Below, one piece after another: positions 1-6,798 of a DNA stretch of 15,336 bases. This DNA comes from Candidatus Bathyarchaeota archaeon (GTDB lineage Archaea > Thermoproteota > Bathyarchaeia > TCS64). The notes under the pieces were generated by a model, which saw nothing but the letters and a program-made list of their open reading frames with translations, did no database searches and was not told the DNA's origin. The translations under genes and the position numbers were made by a program. The stretch's first letter is position 1. Each line of letters opens with the position of its first letter. The stretch covers positions 1 to 15,336 of the forward strand of contig JAUWBQ010000019.1 in the NCBI GenBank assembly GCA_030601645.1, read 5' to 3'.

Positions 1-345
1 CTCACAGGAGCCAAGCCCATGATCGGGCGGTTCACGTCGGGGACCTTCACGAACCCCGCGTACTCAGGCTACTTCGAGCCTGTAGCCGTCGTCGTCACGG
101 ACGCTCTGGCGGACCAGCAGATCGTCGAGGAGGCCACCGCCGAAGGGATCCCCGTTGTCGCCTTCTGCAGCACCGACAACAACCTCTCAAACATCGACGT
201 TATAATCCCCATGAACAACAAGGGGAGGAGGTCCCTCGCCATCGCCTACTGGCTCCTCACCAGGCAGATAAAAAGGGAGCTCGGAGAGTTCTCCTCAGAA
301 GCAGACTGGAACGTATCCATCGACGATTTCGAGTCCTCGATGTAG
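1..345 (+). CDS. rpsB: 30S ribosomal protein S2, archaeal type (5' end cut off)
   Basis: This is the C-terminal 114 residues of ribosomal protein uS2, a protein of the small ribosomal subunit. The reading frame is already open at base 1, so the N terminus lies outside the window; the ATG at 19 is internal. Visible family features are the GRFTSGTFTNP segment near the left edge, the VVVTDALADQQIVEEA stretch, the IPVVAFCSTDNNLSNIDVIIP core and the NNKGRRSLAIAYWLL helix. These match archaeal/eukaryotic-type S2 rather than the longer bacterial protein. The tail is acidic (EFSSEADWN...DDFESSM), as is common in archaea. It ends 8 nt before the MEMO gene and is probably the upstream member of the same transcript. 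Confidence 0.95.
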   Translation, partial: LTGAKPMIGRFTSGTFTNPAYSGYFEPVAVVVTDALADQQIVEEATAEGIPVVAFCSTDNNLSNIDVIIPMNNKGRRSLAIAYWLLTRQIKRELGEFSSEADWNVSIDDFESSM

Positions 346-353
346 GTGGGACC

Positions 354-1196
354 ATGGGTATCAGGCGACCCTGTGTGGCCGGAGCCTTCTACCCTGCAGA
401 CCCCGAACGCCTGAAGAGATCCATCGAAGACTGCTTCACCCACAGGCTTGGCCCGGGAGAGCTACCCGGGCAGAAGAGCCCAGACCGGAAAATCGTCTCC
501 GTGGTCTGCCCCCATGCGGGCTACGTGTACTCGGGGCCCACCGCAGCCCACAGTTATCACCACCTCGCATCGGAGGCGAAGCCGGACTCCATCGTGGTCC
601 TCGGCCCCAACCACACTGGGCTGGGGGGCCCCGTCTCCCTCTGGGGAACCGGCGCATGGGAGACCCCCCTGGGCAAGGCTCCCATTAACGAAGAACTCGC
701 CGGGGCCATATTCAAGGCGTCGGATATCATCGACGTGGACGAGACCGCCCACCTGAGGGAGCACTCGATAGAGGTCCAGCTCCCTTTCCTACAGTACATC
801 TACGGCGAGGTCCGCTTCGTCCCCATCTGCATGGGCTACCAGGACCTGGAGACGAGCAGGAAAGTGGGGAGGGCGATAGCGGAGGCGTCTGCCGGGAAGG
901 ACGTCCTCATACTGGCGTCGACCGATTTGACACACATGGAGTCCAAGTCATCCGCGGCTGCCAAGGACCGTGGAGTCCTCGACCGAATCGCCTCCATGGA
1001 CGAGGCCTCCCTCCAGCAGTGGGTCAGATCCCAGAGGGTCAGCATGTGCGGCTATGGCGCGGTATCCGCAGCCCTCGTTGCCTCAAAGCTGCTGGGGGCA
1101 CGTAAAGCCGAGATCTTATCATATACCACGAGCGGAGATATTACGGGGGATGCCTCCGCCGTCGTAGGCTACGCCGCCGCCAAGATTACCAGGTAG
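354..1196 (+). CDS. MEMO1-family protein (AmmeMemoRadiSam system B-like)
   Basis: A 280-residue member of the MEMO family, a fold related to non-haem iron dioxygenases whose archaeal function is not established. Conserved segments are RRPCVAGAFYP at 4-14, CPHAGYVYSGP at 52-62 (metal-type His54), GPNHTG at 84-89 (His87), EHSIEVQLPFL at 136-146, STDLTH at 189-194 and CGYG at 232-235. The His, His and Cys residues of the family's pocket are all present, so the protein looks intact and has the usual length. The ATG at 354 follows an AGGTGG ribosome binding site just after the rpsB stop. The order S2, MEMO, mevalonate kinase is recurrent in archaea. This suggests a link to translation or isoprenoid metabolism, but that link is inferred from position only. 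Confidence 0.93.
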   Translation: MGIRRPCVAGAFYPADPERLKRSIEDCFTHRLGPGELPGQKSPDRKIVSVVCPHAGYVYSGPTAAHSYHHLASEAKPDSIVVLGPNHTGLGGPVSLWGTGAWETPLGKAPINEELAGAIFKASDIIDVDETAHLREHSIEVQLPFLQYIYGEVRFVPICMGYQDLETSRKVGRAIAEASAGKDVLILASTDLTHMESKSSAAAKDRGVLDRIASMDEASLQQWVRSQRVSMCGYGAVSAALVASKLLGARKAEILSYTTSGDITGDASAVVGYAAAKITR

Positions 1197-1206
1197 GTAC
1201 GACTCG

Positions 1207-2190
1207 ATGTCCGTGGAAGCCACCGCCCCGGGTAAGGCGATCCTGTTCGGGGAGCACAGCGTCGTCTACAAGGGCCCCGCCATAGTATTAGCCATCGACA
1301 AGAGGGCCAGGATCGTTGTCAACAAACGTGAAGATAGGAGGATCTACTTCGACTCCCTGAACCTCGGCTTCGCGGGCTACTTCGAGGACGGGATCTACGT
1401 CCCTGTACGGGGTGAGATCTGGAGGGGGAAGAGGCTAGAGGCTCTCTTCGTCACGGCGTCGAAGACAATGGAGCACATGGGCGCGGAGTACGGGCTGGAC
1501 CTGATCGTCCGGTCTGAGATTCCAATAGCCGCGGGTTTGGGGTCGTCGGCGGCGATATGCGTGGCCACCGTCGCCGCCGTGGGGGAGCTGCTAGAGGGCG
1601 ATCTCTCCGAGCAGGAGATCTGCGATCTGGCGTATGAGGGGGAGAAGGTCATCCACGGCACGCCGAGCGGGGTAGACAACAACATCTCCACATTCGGGGG
1701 CATCATAAGATACGAGAGGGGGGCCGAAATGGAGCGGTTCGAGCTGGATGAGGGCCTACCCTTCGTGATCGGGAACTCGAACCGGAGACGCTCTACCCGG
1801 CGGCTCGTGGGTAGGGTCCGGGCGCTGAGGGAGAGGGAGCCAGACCTCGTTGGCGGGTTGATCGATTCTATGGTGGAGGTCTCGGAGAAGGGCCTTGCGG
1901 CTCTCAAAGAGAGGGACCTCCCGAAACTCGGGGACCTGATGAACATCAGCCATGGCTTATTGTCGTCCCTCGGGGTCTCCATAGCTAAGCTCGACTTCAT
2001 GGTCCACTCCTCCCGAGGGGCGGGAGCCTACGGCGCGAAGCTTACTGGTGCGGGCGGGGGCGGCTGCATGATAGCTCTGTCTGAGCCATCGAATGTGGAC
2101 GGCATCATGAAAGCCATTCAGAGATGCCGGGGAGATCCCTACGTCGTGGATGTTTCCTACGAGGGAGTGAAGACGAGGAGGCTGGAGTGA
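1207..2190 (+). CDS. mvk: Mevalonate kinase (GHMP kinase family)
   Basis: This enzyme phosphorylates mevalonate to 5-phosphomevalonate with ATP in the cytoplasm, an early step of archaeal isoprenoid synthesis. The 327 residues show all three GHMP motifs: PGKAILFGEHSVVY at 8-21, IPIAAGLGSSAA at 105-116 (phosphate-binding loop) and KLTGAGGGGC at 278-287. HGTPSGVDN at 150-158 contains the expected catalytic Asp157. The segment at 189-197 reads GNSNRRRST, whereas relatives usually have a form like GNTGxxRST; this is an unusual Arg-rich version. The ATG at 1207 is preceded by AGGTAGGT overlapping the MEMO stop. The gene is separated from the next by a single base, which suggests translational coupling with isopentenyl phosphate kinase. 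Confidence 0.95.
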   Translation: MSVEATAPGKAILFGEHSVVYKGPAIVLAIDKRARIVVNKREDRRIYFDSLNLGFAGYFEDGIYVPVRGEIWRGKRLEALFVTASKTMEHMGAEYGLDLIVRSEIPIAAGLGSSAAICVATVAAVGELLEGDLSEQEICDLAYEGEKVIHGTPSGVDNNISTFGGIIRYERGAEMERFELDEGLPFVIGNSNRRRSTRRLVGRVRALREREPDLVGGLIDSMVEVSEKGLAALKERDLPKLGDLMNISHGLLSSLGVSIAKLDFMVHSSRGAGAYGAKLTGAGGGGCMIALSEPSNVDGIMKAIQRCRGDPYVVDVSYEGVKTRRLE

Positions 2191-2191
2191 G

Positions 2192-2971
2192 GTGCAGATC
2201 GTCAAGCTCGGCGGCTCCGTCGTCACCGTCAAGGACAAGCCCATGACCGCAGACCACGAGAACGTCAACCGGCTTGCGGAGGAGATAAAGGCGGCCTGGC
2301 CCACGCCCCTCGTGGTCATCCACGGCGGTGGGAGCTTCGGCCACCCGGTGGCGAAGAAGTACGGTATAGCCGACGGGTTCACCTCGGAGCGCCAGGTCGT
2401 CGGGTTCACTCGGACTCATCAGGCCATGGTAGCCCTCAACACCATCATCGTCGACGCCCTACTCGACGAGGGGATCCCCGCCCTCTCGGTGGCGCCCTCC
2501 GCGTTCATAGCCACCTACGACGGGAGGATGCCGAGGGGGGACTTCGAGAACATAGGCAGGCTCGTGGTCAAGGGGATGCTGCCCGTCCTATACGGGGACG
2601 CAGTGATAGACAAGAGCAGGGGCTTCAGCATACTGTCGGGGGACCAGCTGGCCGTCCGCCTCGCCGTCTCCATGGGGGCCAACCGCCTCATCTTCGGCGT
2701 CGACGTCGACGGGGTCTACACCTCCAACCCGAAGCTCGCCCCCCAGGCCAGGCTCATAGACCGCCTCTCCCTCGAGAAGCTGGAGGGCTTCGTGGAGATC
2801 GGCAAGGCCCTGACCACCGACGTCACCGGGGGGATGCTGGGAAAGGTCTCGGAGGCCAGGGCGGCGGTCGAGGCAGGGATAGAGGTCAGGATGGTGAACG
2901 CGACGAAGCCGGGCGTGATCCTTAAAGCTTTGAGGGGAGAACCCGTAGCTGGGACCGTCCTTACGATGTGA
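2192..2971 (+). CDS. ipk: Isopentenyl phosphate kinase (amino-acid kinase fold)
   Basis: This enzyme converts isopentenyl phosphate to isopentenyl diphosphate with ATP, the distinctive step of the archaeal (decarboxylation-first) mevalonate routes. The 259 residues carry KLGGSVVT at 5-12 and IHGGGSFGHP at 43-52, with His51 in the place of the His that separates this kinase from other amino-acid kinases. GDQLA is at 150-154, GVDVDGVYTSNP at 169-180 and TDVTGGMLGK at 209-218. The start is GTG at 2192, one base after the mevalonate kinase stop, and gives the family's normal N terminus (MQIVKLGGS). Its presence implies a phosphomevalonate decarboxylase route elsewhere in the genome; no decarboxylase gene is in this window. 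Confidence 0.95.
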   Translation: MQIVKLGGSVVTVKDKPMTADHENVNRLAEEIKAAWPTPLVVIHGGGSFGHPVAKKYGIADGFTSERQVVGFTRTHQAMVALNTIIVDALLDEGIPALSVAPSAFIATYDGRMPRGDFENIGRLVVKGMLPVLYGDAVIDKSRGFSILSGDQLAVRLAVSMGANRLIFGVDVDGVYTSNPKLAPQARLIDRLSLEKLEGFVEIGKALTTDVTGGMLGKVSEARAAVEAGIEVRMVNATKPGVILKALRGEPVAGTVLTM

Positions 2972-4071
2972 GATCCATGGCGGGAATCGAGAAGAGGAAG
3001 CAGAGGCATCTGACGCTGTCGCTGGAGGAGGACGTCCAGTCCGACATCGGCACCGGCTTCGAGGACGTGAGGCTTGTCCACCGCTCCCTCCCGGAGCTCG
3101 ACCTGGAAGAAGTCTCCACGGAGACCGAGCTGTTCGGAAAAAGGCTCTCCTCGCCCCTCATCGTGTCGGCCATCACGGGGGGCACGGAGTATGCGAAGGA
3201 GATCAACTCCACCCTGGCCTCGGTTGTGGAGGATCTCGGGATCGGGATCGGGGTGGGCAGCCAGCGCATCGCCCTGGAGAACCCCTCCGTCGCCCACACC
3301 TTCAGCGTCGTGAGGGAGCTGGCCCCCTCGGCCATGGTGATGGGAAACATCGGCTGCCCCCAGCTCTCCATGGGGTGGGGGGTGGAAGAGGCCAGTCGGT
3401 GCGTCGACATGCTCGAGGCGGACGCCCTCGCCATCCACATGAATCCCCTCCAGGAGGCTGTCCAGGTCCACGGGGAGACCCGCTATCGGGGCGTCCTGGG
3501 AAAAATTGGTGAAATCGCAGCTGCGTTGAGCGTTCCCGTTGTAATGAAGGAGACGGGCTGCGGGATAGCCCGGGAGGACGCGGAGAAGCTGGAGGAAGCC
3601 GGAGTCGCCGCCTTTGAGGTAAGCGGTGTGGGGGGCACGAGCTGGGCGGCGGTGGAGCATCACATCGCCAAGGTCGAGGGCAAGAAGGACCAGGAGGCCC
3701 TGGGGGAGTCCCTCTGGAACTGGGGGATACCCACGGCCATCAGCGTGGTGGAGACCAGCCGGTCGACAAACCTCAAGGTCATCGCCTCAGGGGGCTTGAG
3801 GACCGGAGTGGAGATAGCCAAGGCCATCATCCTCGGGGCGGACGCCGCGGGCATCGCCAGGCCCTTCCTCAAAAAAGCGGTGGAAGGACCCGAATCGTTG
3901 AGGGAGCACATTGAGAACATCCTCCTGGAGTTCAAGACGGTGATGTTCCTCGTCGGGGCGGAGAACATCGACGAGCTGAGAAGAGCCCCCGCCGTCATCT
4001 TGGGCAGGACGGGAGAGTGGCTGAGGCTCCGAGGGTTCGACCCCAAAGACTGGTCTACGAGGAGGATCTGA
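2968..4071 (+). CDS. fni: Isopentenyl-diphosphate delta-isomerase, type 2 (FMN-dependent)
   Basis: This enzyme interconverts isopentenyl and dimethylallyl diphosphate, using reduced FMN. The 367-residue TIM-barrel protein shows KRKQRHL at 9-14, SAITGGT at 67-73, GVGSQR at 96-101, HMNPLQE at 157-163 (the catalytic Gln is in this motif), MKETGCG at 193-199, SGVGGTSW at 219-226 and the phosphate loop ASGGLRTG at 273-280. The start is uncertain. GTG at 2968 overlaps the preceding TGA by 4 nt (GTGA), which fits translational coupling. ATG at 2977 gives MAGIEKRK and has GTGAG shortly upstream. It is the last gene of the operon; the prenyl synthase that uses its product follows after a promoter-bearing gap. 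Confidence 0.95.
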   Translation: MRSMAGIEKRKQRHLTLSLEEDVQSDIGTGFEDVRLVHRSLPELDLEEVSTETELFGKRLSSPLIVSAITGGTEYAKEINSTLASVVEDLGIGIGVGSQRIALENPSVAHTFSVVRELAPSAMVMGNIGCPQLSMGWGVEEASRCVDMLEADALAIHMNPLQEAVQVHGETRYRGVLGKIGEIAAALSVPVVMKETGCGIAREDAEKLEEAGVAAFEVSGVGGTSWAAVEHHIAKVEGKKDQEALGESLWNWGIPTAISVVETSRSTNLKVIASGGLRTGVEIAKAIILGADAAGIARPFLKKAVEGPESLREHIENILLEFKTVMFLVGAENIDELRRAPAVILGRTGEWLRLRGFDPKDWSTRRI

Positions 4072-4090
4072 TCTCTCAATAGCGGGTCGG

Positions 4091-4104
4091 AGGTAACTTT
4101 TATC
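4091..4104 (+). promoter_or_regulatory. Putative TATA-type promoter of the prenyl synthase gene
   Basis: CTTTTATC at 4097-4104 resembles an archaeal TATA box, with a purine-rich GGAGGTAA just upstream in the BRE position. A start site about 25 nt downstream would leave a leader of about 15-20 nt containing GAGGCGG (4133-4139), a good ribosome binding site for the ATG at 4146. The call is by eye. Confidence 0.5.
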
Positions 4105-4145
4105 TACCCTCATGGTCGTCTAAGCTCTGCGCGAGGCGGTTTTCC

Positions 4146-5153
4146 ATGGCGTCAATCGACTCAGTCACCCAGAAACTAAAGGCGAACGCAGAAAAGGTGG
4201 AAGATTTCATCGAAGAGCTCCTGGAACCCAGGAATCCTGAGATCCTCTACGAGGCATCGAGGCACCTCATCGCGGCCGGGGGGAAGCGGCTCAGGCCTTA
4301 CCTAGTTATGAAGGCCTGTGAGCTCGTTGGTGGTGAACCCGACTTTGCAGTGCCCTACGCAGCGGCGCTGGAGGTCCTCCACAACTTCACCCTGGTCCAC
4401 GACGACATCATGGACAACGACAGCATCCGGAGGGGTGTTCAGACGGTCCACGCCCGTTGGGGGGTTCCCATCGCCATCGCCAGCGGCGACCTCCTCTTCG
4501 CGAAGGTCTACGAGGCCATGTACCGGCCATCCATCCGGGGACAACTACCGTGCGACCGGGTCGTGGCGTGCATCGAGAGGGTAACCAACGCAGCCATCGC
4601 CATATGCGAGGGGCAGGTCCTGGACATATCCTACCCGAATACATCAGAGGTCTCGGAGGAGGACTACACCTTCATGGTCGGGAGCAAGACCTCGGCGTTG
4701 TTCAAGGCCTGCGCCGAGGTTGGGGCTATTGTGGGGGGAGGCGATCAGGATCAGGTGGAGAGGATAGGGTCGTTCGCATACGATGCGGGCATCGCGTTCC
4801 AGATCGTGGATGACGTCTTAGGTGCAACCGCCGACGAGAAGACCCTCGGGAAGCCGGTGGGGAGCGACCTCAGGGAGGGGAAGAAGACCCTGTCCATAAT
4901 CTACGCTCTCAAGAACTCTTCTCCGAAGGGTAAAGCGGCGATACTAAAGGTCCTGGGATCGGAGAGCGCCTCCTCGTCGGATGTGGAAGCGGCCCACAAG
5001 GTTCTCTTGGATTCAGGCTCGATAGATTACGCTAAAGAAACGGCGGAGAAATACGCCGGGAGGGCAAGGGCTATGCTTGACGCCTTCCCTGACTCTGCGG
5101 CTAAGGGCGACCTCTTGGAGATGGTCGACTATTTCATGACTAGGACCCACTGA
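4146..5153 (+). CDS. idsA: Short-chain prenyl diphosphate synthase, probably geranylgeranyl diphosphate synthase
   Basis: This enzyme condenses dimethylallyl/allylic diphosphates with isopentenyl diphosphate, giving the chain used for archaeal membrane lipids. The 335 residues contain GGKRLRP at 45-51, the first Asp-rich motif DDIMD at 86-90, GDLLFAK at 114-120, GQVLDI at 156-161 and the second Asp-rich region FQIVDDVLGATAD at 218-230, followed by GKPVGSDLREGKKT. Phe81 lies five residues before the first Asp-rich motif. In archaeal synthases an aromatic residue there limits the product to about C20 (established for the Sulfolobus acidocaldarius enzyme), so a C20 product is inferred. The ATG is supported by GAGGCGG. 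It is separated from the isomerase gene by 74 nt and faces mer tail to tail. Confidence 0.94.
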   Translation: MASIDSVTQKLKANAEKVEDFIEELLEPRNPEILYEASRHLIAAGGKRLRPYLVMKACELVGGEPDFAVPYAAALEVLHNFTLVHDDIMDNDSIRRGVQTVHARWGVPIAIASGDLLFAKVYEAMYRPSIRGQLPCDRVVACIERVTNAAIAICEGQVLDISYPNTSEVSEEDYTFMVGSKTSALFKACAEVGAIVGGGDQDQVERIGSFAYDAGIAFQIVDDVLGATADEKTLGKPVGSDLREGKKTLSIIYALKNSSPKGKAAILKVLGSESASSSDVEAAHKVLLDSGSIDYAKETAEKYAGRARAMLDAFPDSAAKGDLLEMVDYFMTRTH

Positions 5154-5166
5154 GCCGATGGATTAG

Positions 5167-5191
5167 AAAAAGGTGTAATAAAAAAGGGGGG
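5167..5191 (-). terminator. Putative oligo-T terminator of the mer transcript
   Basis: Read on the minus strand, just past the mer stop, the sequence runs C6, then T6, then ATTACACC, then T5. Archaeal transcription usually ends at such T-runs. It lies in the 51-nt gap between two convergent genes. No strong hairpin was seen. Confidence 0.4.
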
Positions 5192-5204
5192 TTTGGGTTC
5201 TTCT

Positions 5205-6209
5205 TCAAGGCAGCTCTTTGAAGTGGGGTAGCACTTCTACGCCGAATAGTTTGATGGACTCCCGGACGTTGGGGCCGAGGGGGGATCCAGTCACGAAGTG
5301 GGTGATGCCCGTCTTGAAGAGGGTCGCGATCTTCTCTGTGCACTGGTCGGGGGAGCCGCACACGGCGAAGGTGTCGATCATGTTGCGGTCAACGGCCCCG
5401 AAGGCCTCGCCCCAGTTCCTGTTTGCTAGGTCGTTTCTGATCTTCTCCGCCTTCTCCACTGGAATACCGTGTTTCTCCAGGATGAAGGGGGGGCTCCCTG
5501 CCACGATGTAGGCGACCACGGGTACCGCGGGCTTCCTCGCCTTCTTTTCGTTCTCCGCAATGGAGAAAGACGTGTACGCGGCTATGTCCACCTCTTTGGG
5601 GTCCCTGCCCGCCTTCTCCGCTCCTTTCGCTATCAGCTTCACGGCTCTCTCGATGTCGTCGGGGTGGGAGGCGTTGATGAGGGCGCCGTCCCCGAGGGCC
5701 CCTGCCAGCTGGAGCATCTTGGGCCCTTGGGCTCCTATGTAGATGGGGATGGGCTCGTTTATCCTGAAGTTGAACTTGGCTCCCGCGGAGGTCCTGAACA
5801 GCTTCCCCTCGTAGCTTCCCTTCTCTCTGGCTATCTGTCGTCTGATGATCTCGACGGCCTCCCTGACGGTCCTTAGGGGAGCCTTCATGGGGATGCCCAC
5901 CATCTCAAGGGTGGTCCTGTCTCCGGCTCCTATGCCGCAGATCACCCTCCCTGGGGCTACCTCGTTGAGGGAGGCGACGCTCTGGGCCGTCATCACAGGG
6001 TGGATCAGATAGGGGTTTGTCACACCCGGTCCGAGCTTGATCCTGTCCGTGTAGTTGGCGATGACGGCGAGGCTGACGTAGACGTTCCTGTTGTTGAAGT
6101 GGTCTGTTATCCAGATGCTGTCATAGCCGAGGTGCTCTGCCTGGATCGTGTAGTACGTGGTTCTCCAGAACAGCTCCATGGGGACGAACTCGATGCCGAA
6201 ACTCTTCAT
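5205..6209 (-). CDS. mer: 5,10-methylenetetrahydromethanopterin reductase, F420-dependent
   Basis: This enzyme reduces methylene-H4MPT to methyl-H4MPT with reduced F420 (reversible), in the methyl branch of the archaeal Wood-Ljungdahl or methanogenesis pathway. It is a cytoplasmic, bacterial-luciferase-like TIM barrel. From the ATG at 6209 it has 334 residues, normal for Mer. It begins MKSFGIEFVP, like characterised Mer proteins. Other segments are WITDHFNNRNVY at 33-44, LGPGVTNP at 59-66 (the cis-peptide loop region), GIGAGD at 92-97, GAQGPKM at 159-165, GALINASHP at 175-183, VAGSPP at 236-241 and TGSPLGP at 307-313. A TTG at 6266, overlapping the upstream stop as TTGA, would add 19 residues without homology and without a well-spaced binding site. 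A related F420-dependent oxidoreductase cannot be excluded, but the match to Mer runs full length. Confidence 0.9.
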   Translation of the reverse strand: MKSFGIEFVPMELFWRTTYYTIQAEHLGYDSIWITDHFNNRNVYVSLAVIANYTDRIKLGPGVTNPYLIHPVMTAQSVASLNEVAPGRVICGIGAGDRTTLEMVGIPMKAPLRTVREAVEIIRRQIAREKGSYEGKLFRTSAGAKFNFRINEPIPIYIGAQGPKMLQLAGALGDGALINASHPDDIERAVKLIAKGAEKAGRDPKEVDIAAYTSFSIAENEKKARKPAVPVVAYIVAGSPPFILEKHGIPVEKAEKIRNDLANRNWGEAFGAVDRNMIDTFAVCGSPDQCTEKIATLFKTGITHFVTGSPLGPNVRESIKLFGVEVLPHFKELP

Positions 6210-6262
6210 AGTATCCACTATCCTCTGGGTTTGAGGGATTGGTAAGTCGAGGGGCCGACCGC

Positions 6263-6547
6263 TCAACCTTCCGATGGGCTGATCGCGAGCTTGATCTCCT
6301 CCAGGCCGAAGTCGTCCAAGACGGCGGCGGTCTGTATGGGATTCGCCTCAACGACGGCCCTGAGAAGGTTGGTGAGCCCCGCCTCGCTTGCCAGCTGATC
6401 TCTCTGCCAGTAGTATAGGATCGTCTTTGCCAATGAGGTTGGGACGTCTCCGCCTTCCTTGGCCTCCAGCAGTATATCCATCAGATTCTCAGAGAGACTT
6501 TCTCGCATGGGTCGAGGGACTGATTTTACCAACTCTCTGTACTCCAT
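6263..6547 (-). CDS. Unknown 94-residue protein encoded just upstream of mer
   Basis: I do not recognise this family. The protein begins MEYRELVKSVPRPMRESL, is rich in Leu, Glu and Ala, and appears all-helical. It has no transmembrane segment, no Cys and no obvious catalytic motif. The ATG at 6547 has AGGTG (6556-6560) about 8 nt upstream, which supports real translation. Its TGA lies 53 nt before the preferred mer start and overlaps the alternative TTG start of mer, so the two are probably one transcript. Position suggests a role with Mer (regulator, small subunit or chaperone), but that is inference only. It is the first gene leftward from the AT-rich divergent region shared with the Lrp-type regulator. 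Confidence 0.75.
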   Translation of the reverse strand: MEYRELVKSVPRPMRESLSENLMDILLEAKEGGDVPTSLAKTILYYWQRDQLASEAGLTNLLRAVVEANPIQTAAVLDDFGLEEIKLAISPSEG

Positions 6548-6605
6548 ATATCTACACCTGTATATTGTAAAGTTTACTATGTTTTCAAAATGTTGGTAAA
6601 GGTCA

Positions 6606-6622
6606 AGTTCGTTTTTCGAACT
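6606..6622. promoter_or_regulatory. Inverted repeat AGTTCG-N5-CGAACT, candidate operator
   Basis: The arms AGTTCG (6606-6611) and CGAACT (6617-6622) are perfect complements around TTTTT. The right part, TTTTCGAACT (6613-6622), recurs exactly at 6754-6763. Spaced dyads of this size suit a dimeric Lrp/AsnC protein such as the one encoded nearby. The element lies about 60 nt upstream of the leftward unknown gene and about 90 nt upstream of the rightward TATA box. Confidence 0.45.
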
Positions 6623-6707
6623 ATCTACTTCGTTTTACTACCTTTTGAATTACGATAGTAGTCATTATTTTTGCTTAAACGAGTAAACATAAATACTGTA
6701 AATACAA

Positions 6708-6720
6708 CTTTTATAATAAA
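6708..6720 (+). promoter_or_regulatory. TATA box of the Lrp-type regulator gene
   Basis: CTTTTATAATAAA is a strong archaeal TATA-like element. A start site near 6735-6740 would give a leader of about 60 nt. The second TTTTCGAACT copy would fall within that leader, a position suited to autorepression. Confidence 0.6.
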
Positions 6721-6753
6721 AAGGAGTGTGAAAAAATTGCTTGTAAATGTAAA

Positions 6754-6763
6754 TTTTCGAACT
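6754..6763. promoter_or_regulatory. Second TTTTCGAACT copy, candidate operator in the leader
   Basis: This exact 10-nt repeat of 6613-6622 lies downstream of the TATA box of the regulator gene and directly after two overlapping TGTAAAT copies. It lacks the full left arm of the dyad, so it may be a half-site. Confidence 0.35.
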
Positions 6764-6798
6764 TTCCAGTACTCCTTTTGGATATGGGAGGGTAACAG

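Larger units (their letters stand above)
6548..6798. promoter_or_regulatory. AT-rich divergent control region between the mer operon and an Lrp-type regulator
   Basis: This 251-nt stretch has no convincing gene and is far richer in A+T than its flanks. It holds a clear TATA element for the rightward gene, a perfect inverted repeat (6606-6622), a second copy of its half (6754-6763), and three TGTAAAT copies starting at 6697, 6742 and 6748. A TATA box for the leftward operon is less clear; weak candidates lie around 6560-6600. Two-way control by the adjacent regulator is plausible but inferred. Confidence 0.6.

Noticed and set aside
1395..2000. 201-codon open frame on the minus strand inside mevalonate kinase
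   Set aside because: Long antisense frames are expected in GC-rich coding DNA. Its product is rich in Ser, Arg and Pro with no family features, and the plus-strand gene is unambiguous.
2716..3663. 315-codon open frame on the minus strand across the IPK/isomerase junction
   Set aside because: The product is low-complexity (Gly, His, Arg, Pro) and overlaps two certain genes.
6207..6266. TTG start of mer overlapping the upstream TGA (TTGA)
   Set aside because: The 19 added residues have no match to Mer N termini, and the purine-rich GGAAGG directly abuts the TTG with no spacing. ATG at 6209 gives the canonical MKSFGIEFVP start.
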